Below, piece by piece: positions 1-12,015 of a stretch of 64,000 bases of DNA. Every line of letters begins with the position of its first letter. The first letter of the stretch is position 1. The notes beneath the pieces are model-generated. The model made no database searches, had not been told where the DNA came from, and was given only the letters and a program-made list of their open reading frames with translations. The stretch spans positions 5,201,479 through 5,265,478 of the forward strand of contig CM049321.1 in assembly GCA_026874595.1 (NCBI GenBank). Direction: 5' to 3'. The stretch is from Sipunculus nudus. Its lineage: Eukaryota; Annelida; Sipuncula; Golfingiida; Sipunculidae. Made by a program: the position numbers and the translations under genes.

Positions 1-39
1 GGAGATGAATTTGCATAAATCACCTGTCGTTAAAAATAA

Positions 40-310
40 AGTTTATGTTTCATCCAATATTTTGTTTTCTACTTTCTTTATTGTCTCCCATAGGAGGATA
101 TGCTTTCATCCCCGTGCGGGTGTGTTTTCGTGTGTGTGCGTGTGCTTGTGTTTTTGTTCACAACGTAACGCACGCAAATAAATCTGGAAATCTCATGACA
201 TTTTCAGGACATTTTGAGAATGGGCCAACGAAGATTATGGTGTGGATCCGGTACATGATATAGATTTATAGGAACGTCATCAAGGAAAATGGACAAATGT
301 AAAGCCACTA
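40..310 (+). repeat. dispersed repeat, family D, copy 1
   Basis: This stretch aligns by eye, in reverse complement, with 13150-13392. Shared landmarks are a TTTCTTTAT block, a GTGTGTGCGTGTG tract, TTTGTTCACAA, a CTCATGA..TTTTCAGGA..TTTTG block and GGAACGT.ATCAAGG. It has no convincing coding frame; the 72-codon frame across it is low complexity and is not conserved in the other copy. It looks like an old interspersed element of unknown class. Nothing else is recognised between 1 and 540. Confidence 0.55.
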
Positions 311-539
311 AGGAGCATCTCACAATAAGGCCCCCCCATAGGCTTGCATTCTTTAAAATGCAGATTTTCAGTTGGTCAAGGTATCTGTCATCGCTTATAG
401 AATGTGTGTATATTTCTGTGTGGAGACATAGTTATATATCTATTATATATATTATAACGGCTAATTAAATTACACACGTAGATCGAGGATTACACATTTC
501 GAATCATATCAGATATTTTATATCAAATAAACCATAATA

Positions 540-645
540 TACAGTGAAACCCCTCTTGGGCGGAGAGTCACGGGACCGGGCGATTGGTCCGTTATAGCAG
601 GGTGTCCGCCCAAGAGGGGTGTCGGCAGCCCGGGGTTTCGCTGTA
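540..645. mobile_element. short hairpin (MITE-like) element
   Basis: A perfect 15-bp inverted repeat (550-564 against 605-619, core CCCTCTTGGGCGG) is nested inside an outer imperfect one: ACAGTGAAACCCC at 541-553 against the complement of GGGGTTTCGCTGT near 632-644. The central part, including TCCGTTATAGCAGG, resembles the ends of pogo/Tigger-type DNA transposons. The whole unit is about 105 bp with no coding capacity. The family assignment is tentative. Confidence 0.5.
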
Positions 646-731
646 CATGAATTTCCAAACGATAGATGTTCCCGATGATAAAGTTGTTAAGATATTCCGC
701 GCATTCTATTCATTGTCACATAACTAAATAT

Positions 732-1127
732 TAATGGTGGGAAATGGTTTTAAAAGAATAATCGATGTGCGAAAAATAAAAAAAGACCGATGATCGATTA
801 TTGATCGATTATTTTATGCACTTTCTATATTACCTTGAAATCTGCTCTATACTTAAAATATTGACCCCAGTAAAAAGTGACATGCACATGTTCATCGGTA
901 TGCATAACGAAACCATCAACCCACCCGCATCCAAGGTCGACTTGCGTCGGACGATTGTTGGCTGTGCAAGATTCTGTTTTGATGCTGTTCGTTACTTTGT
1001 GTTCGTATATTGCTGACATGTGGTATATAATCGTTTTTAATCGATAATGCAATAATGCAATCGATTTAATCGATTTTGAAAGAAAACAACCAATCACCGA
1101 TTAAATCGATCAATCGACACACCACTA
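732..1127. mobile_element. non-autonomous hAT-type element with 8-bp TSD
   Basis: The ends are TAATGGTGGG on the left and the complement of TAGTGGTGTG on the right. The element is flanked by a perfect 8-bp target duplication, CTAAATAT, at 724-731 and 1128-1135. Eight-bp duplications and short TIRs are typical of hAT transposons. The interior is rich in ATCGATTA/TAATCGAT motifs and has no credible transposase frame. It has the same ends as the 870-bp element at 43883-44752, so both probably moved by the same source in trans. Confidence 0.8.
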
Positions 1128-1339
1128 CTAAATATAATCATTGATATATTCCGTGTTTATGACTGTTCGACGAAATCGCGAAAATAGAATCCTTGACCCC
1201 GCAAGTAAATGAAAAGAGAAAAAATTGCGAAAACCTGACATCGCCAATGTATAGTCAGCAACAGCTTATATTGTATGCGTGTCTGTATTAAAGATGTTGA
1301 TATAACTAATCGATAGTTAACAGGGACTTAAGAATTCAA

Positions 1340-1690
1340 CCCCGGCATTGGCTTAGGGTTAAAGGGACCTAATCACATACCAGGTATGTTCAGTATACAC
1401 TAGACAATGGGGACCCGTCGGGTCCCGTTGCAGAATAAGGATATATTGCCGCGTAGTGTGTCCCCAGCCCCGTAAGGTAGCCAACCCGTCATTAGGTATT
1501 GACGTCTTGTGCTCGATACAGAAAAAAAAAATGTTTATGTCTCTTTGGTAATGAGACAAGGTGAAGGTCAGCAATGGCGAGGTGGAGAGCGGACAAAAAC
1601 CTGAACCGGGCGCGATCGGTGGTCAAAATATACGTTAGCGCGCACGCCATCTGTAGGCCGTACCGCGCGCATTCACAAAATCAAGATGGG
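1340..1690 (-). repeat. dispersed repeat, family C (inverted copy)
   Basis: Landmarks shared with 10500-10755 and 11690-12015 are a terminal AAAGGGACCTAATCACA (AGGTCCCTTT on the other strand) and a GCGCACGCCATCTG block (CCAGATGGCGTGCGC on the other strand). No coding frame is supported. This is probably a short interspersed or MITE-like family; class unknown. Confidence 0.45.
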
Positions 1691-1734
1691 GTTGTTAGCT
1701 CAACTGACTATAAGTCATCTGAGCTATAGTCGTG

Positions 1735-4180
1735 GTCCATTGTCCGTTGTCCGTCCGTCTGTCCGTCCGTCCGTAGATGTGGCACGTTTTGAAACCGTAA
1801 GTCCTAGGAATCCTAAATTCGGCATAATGTTAGATGTCCCCAAGATTTCCTACCAAGCCGAAAACTGGGTCTTAAGGAAAAACTTCATTTTTTTATTAAA
1901 AACATATTTTCACACTTCAGGACTGCCTAATATCTAAACCACTCACCTATTTTCCCTCATATTTACCATAAATATTCCTCTATATAGTTCTTATGCACAT
2001 ACCAGAAATTGGATCTGTATTATATAATTGAAAAAAGTTATGAAATAAAACATAATGCATTTTGTAAAAAATCAGGAAAGATATTTGATCCCTTAACACA
2101 AAACATGTTAAAGCTAAAGAATTTTATTCCAGTAATATAACTTAAATTAATCAAAATTAAAATGAATACCCAAAATTAGATCAAAATTTTTAATTTTTTT
2201 TTAAATATGAGCACAAATAAAAAATTGGTACCTTAAATCTTGCCCAACTTTGACCATGCACTTTTTTTCTTGTAAGTTCATTTGATTTAATTTTCACAGC
2301 CAGTTAACATATGGATTTAATCTGATTAATATTGAAATTTGAAAGTATAAGCTTAAAAAGTCTAGCTATTCAAGTTTTTTAGAGGCCTTAATGTATTTGT
2401 ATTTTCTAGCATCATGACCCAACTATTGTTTACTACAACTTTGCCTGGTAATAAAAAATTGGCATAATGTTAGATGTCCCTAAGATCTCCTTCCAAGCCA
2501 AAACTGGGTTTCTTTGACCTTTTTCCTTTGAAAAATTAAGGAAAACCTTAATTTTTTATTTAAATCATTTTTACGCTTCAGGAATGCCTAATATCAAAAC
2601 CACTTACTTTTTTTCTTCATATTTTCCATAAATAATTGTCTATATATAACCTATGTACATGCCCGAAATTAGGTCAGTACTTTATTATTTAAAAAACTTA
2701 TGGGCCCAAACATACGCACTTTTAAAATTTTGCCCAACTTTGACTATGGCACTTTTTTTTCTTGTAAGTACATTTGATTTAATTTTCACAGCCAGTTTAC
2801 ATATGGATTTAATATGATGAATTTTGAAATTTGAAAGTAGAAGCTTAAAAAATAGTCCAGCAATTGAAGTTTTTTTAGAGGCTTAATGTATTTGTATTTT
2901 TTTAGCATCATGACCTTACTTTTGTTTACTACAGCTTTGCCTGGTAATCCAAAAATTGGCATAATGTTAGATGTCATATTAAATATTCTTATTCTTCCAT
3001 ACATTTCTTATGTACATACAAAAATCTAGGTCAGTATTGCATAATTTGTTGAAGTTATAGGCCCAAACATAATGCACCTTGTAAAAAATCAGGAAATATA
3101 TTTACTCACTTAACATGAGAATTGCTGATGCTAGAGATTTTTTCAGGGATATAACTTCATTTAATCAAGATTCAATTGTATACCGAAAATTATATCTGAA
3201 ATTTGCAATTTTTTAAGTTAATAGCATAAATATAAAATCAGTACCTTAAATTTTGCCCAACTTTGGCCACGGCACGATTTTTTCCTGTAAGTACTGTGGA
3301 TTTAATTTTCACAGCATGTACACATAAGGATCTAATCTGTTAAAATCTTTTTAAAATAAAAGCTGCAAAATTAGGCCAGTTATTGAATTTTTTAAGGCTA
3401 TTGTTGTATTCCCTTACATTGTCAAGCAGTCCACTTTGGGTCACTGTAGGTCATTCAGTGCAGCTATGCTCCCCAGGCTGTTATGTAATCCCATCACTGG
3501 GGCAAGCCCTCTCTCTTGTTGAGCTTGATCAGGCTGCCAGCGTTAATACCACAGGGAGCCTTTCTCTCTCTACCCCCCTTTCTCTCTCTCCCCCCCCCCC
3601 CCCCCTTTTTTTTACTGACCTGTACTCTGAACAAGATGAATCTTATAATTTCACATTTTTTTCAGCGACGAGCATTAACAACAGAGACCCCTCCACCACC
3701 CTTCCCTCCAACACACAGGACTAATAAACAAGACGAATCTTATAATTTTAGTGTTCAATAAATTCTTTTTGTTGAGACTTGGACAATTTTGATTTTTAGT
3801 AAGAAAAAGAAATGTTCAGGAATTTAATCCTAATATTCAAATGTGATAAAATATTATGACCTATTGTAAGTGCTAACTGTCAAGATTTAAGAAGATATAA
3901 ATACTTGGTAGCATTTCATTCATATCTCTTAAAGTCGGCGGGGCCTTGGTGTGAATAACACTGTTCAACATAATTTTAAAATTAGGAATATTGGTCAAAC
4001 TTTGTGGGATTAATTTTTAACTCATATGGCCATATAATCAATTTTTGAAAACTTAATTACCTTCACACATTAATTTGTTTATGAGAGTTTCCTTTTAGCT
4101 TGGTCATTTTCTCTTAGCTTTTGCAGTTACTAATATTTTCCAAAACTCAGCTGAGCGTCGTGACCCATGGGTCCCTTGTT
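1735..4180 (+). mobile_element. 2.4-kb dispersed non-coding element, family A copy 1
   Basis: The left end is a GTCC tandem (GTCCGTCCGTCTGTCC) followed by GGCACGTTTTGAAACCGT and GGCATAATGTTAGATGT. The right end is CAGCTGAGCGTCGTGAC followed by CCATGGGTCCCTTGTT. Both ends recur at 33303-35893. Internally, a roughly 500-650-bp unit repeats three times, marked by GGCATA.TGTTAGATGT near 1822, 2461 and 2957 and by TTGCCCAACTTTG near 2250, 2732 and 3254. A long C-tract lies at about 3588-3605. No protein-coding frame survives. The lack of clear TIRs and the GACCCATGGGTC palindrome near the 3' end would fit a Helitron/Helentron-type non-autonomous element, but this is not proven. Confidence 0.6.
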
Positions 4181-5604
4181 GGGGTTGTTGCGATGGGCAA
4201 GCTCAGATCCCTGGTCATGCGGTCTTGTTATAGTAAACAGGGACACGCGGACGGTATTTACTCACATACAAGTATGACAACGTACAATACAGAATAATTG
4301 GAAATAGTAAGCCTTTTGCTTCAGTGGCTTGCTGGGAATCAATGAATTCATTCAAAATGAGATAAAGAACATATTATTGCAAATGATTACATTCCTTTTA
4401 AGAAAGACGAAACCTGATCCATTTGCTGTGAAGCTCAGCTGGTCACTACTACCTCTTATCCGTGATTTTAAAGTGACAAAACGTGATCATGCAATGAACA
4501 CTAAGGACTGATGTAACTGAAGGAAGTTTAAAATCTAAATTATTTCTATGTTCAATAGTGTGCAAGAGTGTCTTGCTGGAGTGATCAAAATGTATATTTG
4601 TTTCAAGGCTTCACCATGTAAGATGTAACTGCAGATTTAATTAAGAAATTTAGCAAACATCGATAGCCAAGTAAAGATTAGCCAGTGCATCCCTGTGTTT
4701 TGCACAAACTGCTGTTTGTTTGCCGCCTGTTACGGCCTATTGGGACTATCTAAAACGCATATCCCATTGCCGATTCGCTCCCCTTCTAATACGTAGCCCC
4801 CCTGGGCGACGCAACAGTACTCTTAAGTTTTATTTTTGATATTATAAACGCAACTGAGAACGTCATTCTTATGGGCTAAGCCAATCATTGCCGGTAGATG
4901 GCGTGGCTGTTCTGTGGTTGACTTTATTCAGGTCAAGCAAAAGTATAGATTTTACATAAAATTAATCCAATTCCTGGAGGAAAAACATTTTTCTATCTAT
5001 TATTCCACAAAACAACATAATGTTGTGTGATTTGTTTAAAAAACCATTGGCACATTTACAGCATTGACAACTCGGCAGTGACGTCACACACAGGGCAATC
5101 CCCTGTGACTAAAATTCTAGATCTCATCTTAAGCTTGGTATTTCTGACAGAGTCAGCCCGAAATTTTCAGGGAAGAAAAAAAAATAACATTTATTGCTAG
5201 ATTTAAGTCATTTCTAAAGTTTGCCTGTGACGTCACAGTTTGCACCAGCCAATCATATCATGATCCAGTCTCTGTTCTGGATGAAATCTACCCCTGCACA
5301 TAATTAACCCACGTGCTATTACGTTTACCTAACCCTATTCATCTCAAGCTTTTTGTTTTCTCTCTTAGTCGAGATGTGCTGAAGCAGTGTAGATGGCATA
5401 CTAAGGACATCCCCCCCCCCCCCCATGACACACATGCATCACACTATCTCTTTTTTTAAAGGGGAAACTTCAAGGAGTTTGGAAAAGGGTGGTTTCAAAC
5501 TCTGAAAGACTAATGAACACACCTTAAAATGTTTCTTAGGTCAATAAAAGGGAGGGGTTCCAGGCCTCATAAAATGTTCTGAAATCCTTATAATAAGGTA
5601 AGCA

Positions 5605-5785
5605 GAGTTGGGTCCAAAAGTAATTGTAATTGAAGTAATTGTAATTACAATTACTTTTTCTAGTAATTGTACTTGTTATCGATTACTTTTTGAAATCCTG
5701 AAAAGTAATTGTACTTGTAATCAATTACTTTTGAAAAGTAATTGTTTAAACAATTACTTTTCAATTACTTTTAAGTTCTGTTGTT
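5605..5785. repeat. TAATTG/CAATTA-rich inverted motif block
   Basis: AGTAATTGTA and TACAATTACT motifs occur many times in both orientations, so this segment can fold on itself extensively. It begins just after CAGAGTTGGG, a sequence reminiscent of hAT-type termini, but I find no matching right end or target duplication. It is probably a truncated MITE. Confidence 0.4.
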
Positions 5786-6425
5786 ATATTTGACTCAGGA
5801 ATAAAACCATCGAATTGTCCATGTTATTGAAGCATAACACTTTGCCAACCTGTAGTGCTGAACAGCTCACTTTGAGTTAATTTGGTTGTTGGTGAGAGTA
5901 AGAATTTTGAAGAGCTATTACTAAAATAGATCTTCTCATGGATCTGTTCTTACTGCTGTGCAGTGAAGAATATTTAACATGCTAATCTGAATAATCAAAC
6001 ATGGATAAAGACACCCGCTCACCTCACAACAGAAGGCAAAGTTATATTTAGAGTAATACATGTACACTTATTTTCCATTCCCTCTTAGGTCATTAAGCAG
6101 AGGAGCAAATATTGCTTAACAGGCTTTGTTCTGTTCCAGTGATCGCCTTTATGATGAACTGATTTTTAAGGCAAGTTATATTAAAAATGATAACCGTTGC
6201 TGCAAATTGCATGGGAGTACTGGAACGCAGATTTCTGCCTACCCTAACTTATTGACTTTATCGGCTCTTGATGACTAAAACATCCATAAAAATAGGGATA
6301 GATTGAGATTGAGTATTTTATTATATTTACACGTACACCATATATTACAAATTTACAACAATGAATCAATTTTGAAAAAGAGAGGAGAGAGAAATAATTT
6401 ATTAAACATAAAGTTATTCTCGTTT

Positions 6426-6478
<53 letters not shown>
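6426..6478. repeat. (TA)n microsatellite
   Basis: Uninterrupted TA dinucleotides. They create a spurious IYIYIY-type open frame. Confidence 0.9.
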
Positions 6479-6480
<2 letters not shown>

Positions 6481-7809
6481 ACATAATTTGTTTTTATCAG
6501 GAGACTTGTGTTTGTATAGTATTAATTTTGCAGGCTTTGATGGATTTTTTTCCCACAGCACTCAATATAACTACTTAACGTTTTGACAATATTATACCGT
6601 TCGAGTTCATTCTAGGCAGTGTTGAGAATAGAGAGTCATATTTACATAAAAGTCATATCAACAGTCATATTTATAGGACAGTTGTTAAATTAGATGACCA
6701 TTCAATCGTTTGATAATTGATGCTGAATTTTAATAACTTGAAAATTCCCTTGCACCACTATTAGACAGAAAGAATTGTATACATTTTTGTAATAATAAAG
6801 TAAATAAAAAAATGTTTCATTCCAAATTATTTTGTTATTTAGTTAAGTAATACAGTGATAAATGTCACTAAGAAGTAATAAATGAGGAACTGTGGCGATA
6901 GTAAATTAGTTATAGCAATAGCAATATAATAACAGTAAAACTAACAGTAATATTTATAGAACGATTTGAACTAAACCCAACCCTGATGAGTATGTTCACA
7001 TTTTTGTTCAGACTAAACATCCAGGAGTCAGCATTAGCAGAGAACTGTCTACACCAAACAAATACGTAACAGTGTTTAATGATTTTGGAAAGACCCATGT
7101 TCAAATTGTATAGAGCGCATTCACCACAGTGTGATACAGGTAAGGTCTGATTAGGTCTGCTGAAAAATGGGATGTCCAAACCTCCTGGATCGGCCTTCAC
7201 CGATCATCACCGATTTCACCATCAGACACTATACTTCTCCATAAGTTTTTTTATGATAAAAAAATCTCCAAACATTCTTCGTGCTTTTCATTAACCTTTT
7301 GTGAAGGTAGGACAGTAGGCATTTATTTTAAATTGTTTTAATAATCTATACCTCCTAATGTTTTCAATGAAGTGCAGTTAAATGACGTAGAGTGTAAAAC
7401 TTGGTTGATTATTTTTTTCACGTGTTGGCTCTGTGAGTGCTTTCCTATTTTTACTATATATGGCCTCCGTAATATTTTGTTTTTCTGACTTTGGTAATTT
7501 TCGGGAGAGACATGTTCAGAGGGAGGTAAAAAATTATTTAAAGCCCATACATCTCACCCTTATTGATTTATGGAGAGATATGAACTCACAAAAAATATAA
7601 AAAATATTATAAAATAGAGGAATTTCCAAAATAGGACCAAACTTAAGACTCTTTACACATATGTTTTAATGAAAAGTCATAGATGTGGAATGAACGTTAA
7701 CACATTAAAGTGAGTTTTGAATTAAAAAAATATAAGTAATATAATGAAGATGATAAGAATAAATAAACGTATCCACGAGTTACTATACAAACTGTAGATA
7801 AAGTCACTT

Positions 7810-8520
7810 CCCTTGGATAATGTGAGCCAAGTGACTTAGTCCCACCCCTTTTCCTACAGTAACTGTTGCTGTTACGTGACTGGCTTAGCTCAACCCCTTG
7901 ATTACTGTTGTTGTTAGCCTTAGCCCAACCCCTTGGGTTGGGTAACTATTTCGTTACCTAAGTAACTTAGCCCGACCCCTTGAATACTCTTGTTGCTACG
8001 TGAGTAACTTAGCCCGACCCCTTGGGTTCGGTAGCTATTGCTGTAACCTGAGTGACTAAGCCCCCACCACTTGAATACTGTTGTTGTTACGTGAGTAAAC
8101 CTTAGTTCCACCCCTTGACTCTTGTTGATGTTACGTGAGTACTGCCTTGGGTGTGGTAACTATTGCTGTTACCTGACTTACTTAGCCCTAACCCTTGACT
8201 ACTGTTGCTGTTAGGTGAGTGACCTAGCCCCAACCCTTGACTACTGTTGCTTTTACGTGAGTGACCTAGCCCCACCCCTTGACTACTGTTGCTTTTACGT
8301 GAGTGACCTAGCCCCACCCCTTGACTACTGTTGCTTTTACGTGAGTGACCTAGCCCCACCCCTTGACTACTGTTGCTTTTACGTGAGTGACCTAGCCCCA
8401 CCCCTTGACTACTGTTGCTTATGTTATGTGAGTGACTTAGCCCAACTGCAGGGCTGCTGCTGGTGTTTAGGTGATACTTAGGACAACCTCTCGGCTACTG
8501 TTGCTGTGACGTAAATTATT
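7810..8520. repeat. 42-bp minisatellite array
   Basis: The central units (about 8170-8420) are nearly identical 42-mers containing CTAGCCCCACCCCTTGACTA and GCTTTTACGTGAGTGAC. The flanks back to 7810 and on to about 8520 are increasingly diverged copies. Because 42 is a multiple of three, the array stays open in several frames and yields 14-residue peptide repeats on both strands. No start, splice site or domain supports translation. The array abuts the CT-rich composite at 8520; the second copy of that composite (32.1 kb) does not carry it. Confidence 0.8.
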
Positions 8521-8926
8521 ACGCACAACCTCTTGACTCTTGTTGTATTGAACAAACTCTGTCAGCACCCTTCAATTCCTAAGCTATCCTCTGTTCGTAT
8601 ACCCACGTTTTCTGTTATATTTAGAAATAACAACTATAATACTCCTCCGGTCTCTCCTACTGTTTTGGAATATCATCAGCTGTACATCGGGCTCTACCCT
8701 CTCTCTCTCTCTCTCTCTCTGCATGTGTTTGTCTTCAACCCAATCTCTTTCTCTTGGTCTCCGCGGGTGTTTGCGTACTATCCATTCTATCTGTGTATAT
8801 GCATTGGCGTGTTTATGTGCTATAATTGTTCTCTCTTTGTTCTTTTTGTGGGTTCATGTGCAACCATGCACTACCAGATATCTCTAACAAATCTTTTTCT
8901 TTCTGTATTAGTTTATTTACAGATAA

Positions 8927-8957
<31 letters not shown>

Positions 8958-9040
8958 CCTCTATCTCTCTCTCTCTTTCTCTCTCCTTGTGTACTAGTTT
9001 ATTTACAAATAACACCTGTCTCTTTATTTACTAGTTTATA

Positions 9041-9096
<56 letters not shown>

Positions 9097-9170
9097 AGGT
9101 TACACACCACAAACTGTCTCGTTTTCTCTTTCTCTTTTCTCTCTCTATGTTAATACGTGGCTGTGTGAGT
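8520..9170 (+). repeat. CT-rich composite repeat, family B copy 1
   Basis: The non-repetitive head (CTCTGTTCGTA, CTGTTATATTTAGAAATAAC) matches 32125-32260. It is followed by (CT)n tracts interspersed with TACTAGTTTATTTACA.ATAAC units. The same head-plus-array layout appears at 32.1-33.3 kb, which argues for a dispersed element rather than two independent microsatellites. Open frames here encode only leucine/serine-rich low complexity. Confidence 0.65.
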
Positions 9171-10138
9171 TAAACATGGACATTCAGATTATAAATGCTT
9201 AAGAGGTCCAGCAAAACAGTCCATTCAAAAAGATACGACTGTAACATGTTGCCAATTCCATAGACTATCTGCATACTAAAGTTGACCTAACTGACATCAT
9301 TGTATTATCAGTGCACAGCAATCACTTCTTGTTAACAATATGTGTCAGCAAGTATCAGAGAGGGAGCATGCGCTGTTAACCCATCATTAACTAGTTGCGA
9401 TGGACCTGCATCATATTTGCACTGGGGGATAACTGAAGACCCACATAACGTCTGACCGTTGCGACAAGGGGTACCATTGCGTGCAAATAGAGAAACGAGG
9501 GGGGGGGGATGTCCTATTTGAAGTTATACGGGGATTATGTGCATGGGTGTATATTTTTGTTCATTTAAAAAATGATACAATAATGGTTTTGGCTGACATA
9601 TACTTGCATGCTTGATTCGTAATTATGTTTGACAATGTTTAAAGGTACATACCATTTTTATAATAATGCACTGACTTCCGTTATTAGTTCATTTAGACTT
9701 TATTAAATATTTCAAGCAAATCCATCCTGACATATGTACTTGTTGTCAAGAATTCACCTGTTTCAAACGTTGATATGTTTGTGTGATAAACACATTCTAA
9801 ATATATATGTTTATCGTGTAACGTCTTTGCTCTCTTCTATCACTAATTGATATATGCCCAGTTGTCAATCAACTGACTACCGGGTATCAGCCAATCATAT
9901 GCAGTGAGTGACTCCGCCCACTGTACATCAAAACCGGTGCCAGTAAGGATTTGCGTCCTCTTGGAAACGAGCAGTTGAGCCTGAAGTCTGTCTCAAGCCT
10001 GTGTGGCAGCTAGGGTTATGACTTCATACCAGGGTCGGTTTAGATCGTGCCTAACACCTTGTGTGGCCACCCACTTTAAAGGCGGTCAGACTACCTACCC
10101 GGGTTTGTCCATTTTAATGTTATGTTTAACGCTATCCG
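9171..10138. other. intergenic, nothing recognised
   Basis: Unique-looking AT-rich sequence with no supported exon. A G-tract lies near 9500. Confidence 0.4.
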
Positions 10139-10331
10139 AATGCAGAAGCGGATCCGGGGGGTCCGGATCCCCCTTTTTCATCAGAAACAACGTTTTTATA
10201 AGAGTTTCAGACAAAATTTTGCGGCTTGGACTCCCTCTTTTCCAGTACTGGGGACATTTTTTTAGGGTTTTCACTAGTCCTCCTGGGTTGGACCCCCCCC
10301 CCTTTTCCTAAAACCTGGATCAGCCCCTGTA
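10139..10331. repeat. dispersed short repeat, family E
   Basis: A roughly 190-bp segment runs from GCAGAAGCGGATCC to CTGGATCAGCCCCTG. It contains GTTTCAGAC.AA.TTTTGCGG, a TTGGACCCCCCC tract and a TCCTGGGTTGGA block. The same layout recurs at 11100-11222 and 27270-27425, with fragments near 21612-21660 and 40066-40106. The 102-codon frame across it is an accident of this repeat. Class unknown; possibly a SINE or MITE. Confidence 0.55.
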
Positions 10332-10499
10332 ATGCATTATTGATTATTTGCGGGTTTAGAATTTAAATTATATGTCAATCAAACAGTGTTGTTCTATTTC
10401 TTTAACTAGTGCCAGTACTTACTATTTAGTTATAATTTCCCCCAGATGTAAAAAGCAAACTACAACTGAAACATTACCAGTATTCAGACCTTGCTCATA

Positions 10500-10755
10500 A
10501 GTGAAAGTTCCCAAACTAGGAGAAGTAACATTAAAAAAGAAACACCGTTGGAAGTTTGTGAAGTTGCGCAGTAGCCTATGCCCACCAGGTGGCGTGTGCG
10601 CTGTGTATGTTTAGCGCCAATGATCGCGCTCGATGCGAACTTAATATCTACTTGTGTAAAGCATTAAGCACCGGTTTGAGAATGGAATAGCAGATATACT
10701 ATATGCATGTATATTAAAGATACATGTCATGTGACTAGGTCCCTTTAATTTAAGA
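10500..10755 (+). repeat. dispersed repeat, family C
   Basis: It contains GAAGT(T)GCGCAGTA, CACCAGGTGGCGTGTGCGC and a terminal GACTAGGTCCCTTTAA. It matches 11690-12015 directly and 1340-1690 in inverted orientation. Confidence 0.5.
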
Positions 10756-11099
10756 GTCAGTTATTAACTGTACATTTCATATTTTGCAACAAACAATAGG
10801 ATATGTTTTCGTTTTGAAATGTTACACATATTTTTCATATTCTCTTATTAAGGTGGGAATTCACAATTGCAAAGTTTCGATTACTTTTCATAATTTCCAA
10901 TAGTAATCCCTCCATTTTTTAACATACTTTGTTCTTTATAATATGAACCAGTATAGATAATTACCTAAATAGTAGAGAAGACCAGCCTCCCAGTCTACAC
11001 CCTTTTCTTAAAATAATTGTATTTATGATTTTTTTAATATTAAATCCCTTGAATATAAATCATTTAATCATTGTCAAGTGCTCTATTCAGTTACATCAA

Positions 11100-11222
11100 C
11101 CTTTTTAAAGGATCTCAGACCGATTTTTGAGGCCTGGACCCCTTATTGAATTGAGGAATCTTTTCAAGGTTTGTTCATAAGTCTTCCAGATTTGGACCCC
11201 CCCCCCCGAATCTACTCCTGTT
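11100..11222. repeat. dispersed short repeat, family E (fragment)
   Basis: Landmarks are GGATCTCAGACCGATTTTTG, CCTGGACCCC, GTCTTCCAGATTTGGA followed by a C-tract, and CCTGTTAATA. It is a shortened, diverged relative of 10139-10331. Confidence 0.45.
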
Positions 11223-11689
11223 AATAAAAAAGACTGTGTTGCACGTGACGTCACCGGGAGGGAAAGGGGTTGTCCTGAGTCCACAATCCACACAGCTCCA
11301 ATACAACTCGACTGATAAATTAAGTAAAAAGCTTGATATCAATGAAGTCACCCGCAGAACAGCCATGCCATCCAAGGCAACGGTTGGCCTAGCTCATAAA
11401 AATGACGTTCTCAATTGCTTTTTGCAATATCAAAAATAAGAATAAATGAGTACTGTTGCGTCGCCGTTGGTGGCTAGGTTTAGTCAAGAAAGGAAGGGGA
11501 TGATTTAGACGGTCTCGCCTGGCCTTAATAGTCAGGAAACAGCAGCTTGTCAGTTCCGCAAGACGTTACTGTCGCCACACGCATTTTTGATGATGCCCAG
11601 AACCCCAATGAGACGAGAATGCAAGTTACTCCCGATTGTCGGTTAACGTCAAAGATACCTTCGAGGCATCGAAATAGAGTTGTCAACTG

Positions 11690-12015
11690 ATTTTAGGAAA
11701 ACTTTGCTCGAGGGTGAGAGCAAGAGCAATGGTTTGGGAGAATCGGGTAATACGCCAAGGAGAAGCAACATCAAGGAAGTAACACAGGTTGGAAGCCTGA
11801 GCCACATTGTTTTCCGAAGTCGCGCAGTACGGCCACCAGATGGCGTGCGCGCTAACGGATATTTTGCACAGATTGGCCGGCTTCAAGGTTTTGCCTCTTG
11901 CTTACAGGAGTATGCAAACAGCTTAAGAACGAAACACTGGAAGATACAATAATATGTTATAGATGACACTATATATCATGCATACTAAGCATACCTTGTT
12001 TGAGAACAGGTCCTT
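11690..12015 (+). repeat. dispersed repeat, family C
   Basis: It contains CGAAGTCGCGCAGTACGGCC, CCAGATGGCGTGCGCGCT and, near the right end, GAGAACAGGTCCTTTCAA. It is a third copy of the family seen at 1340-1690 and 10500-10755. The 90-codon frame across it is not conserved in the other copies. Confidence 0.45.

Larger units (their letters stand above)
4181..7800. other. intergenic, no gene recognised
   Basis: AT-rich sequence with no supported gene. It contains a segment at 4735-4830 whose core (GGGCGACGCAACAGTACT) recurs inverted at 11445-11480, a (C)n tract at about 5410-5424, a TAATTG-rich block at 5605-5780 and a (TA)n array at 6426-6478. The short open frames here have no recognisable domain and none looks like an exon. 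Confidence 0.5.

Noticed and set aside
8102-8481. 14-residue peptide repeats on both strands of the 42-bp minisatellite
   Set aside because: The period is a multiple of three, so frames stay open by chance. There is no start context, splice site or domain, and flanking units are out of frame.
8533-9173. Leucine/serine-rich open frames of 115-154 codons (also at 32106-33246 and 35879-36726)
   Set aside because: They run through (CT)n and minisatellite sequence. The amino-acid pattern is just translated CT repeats.
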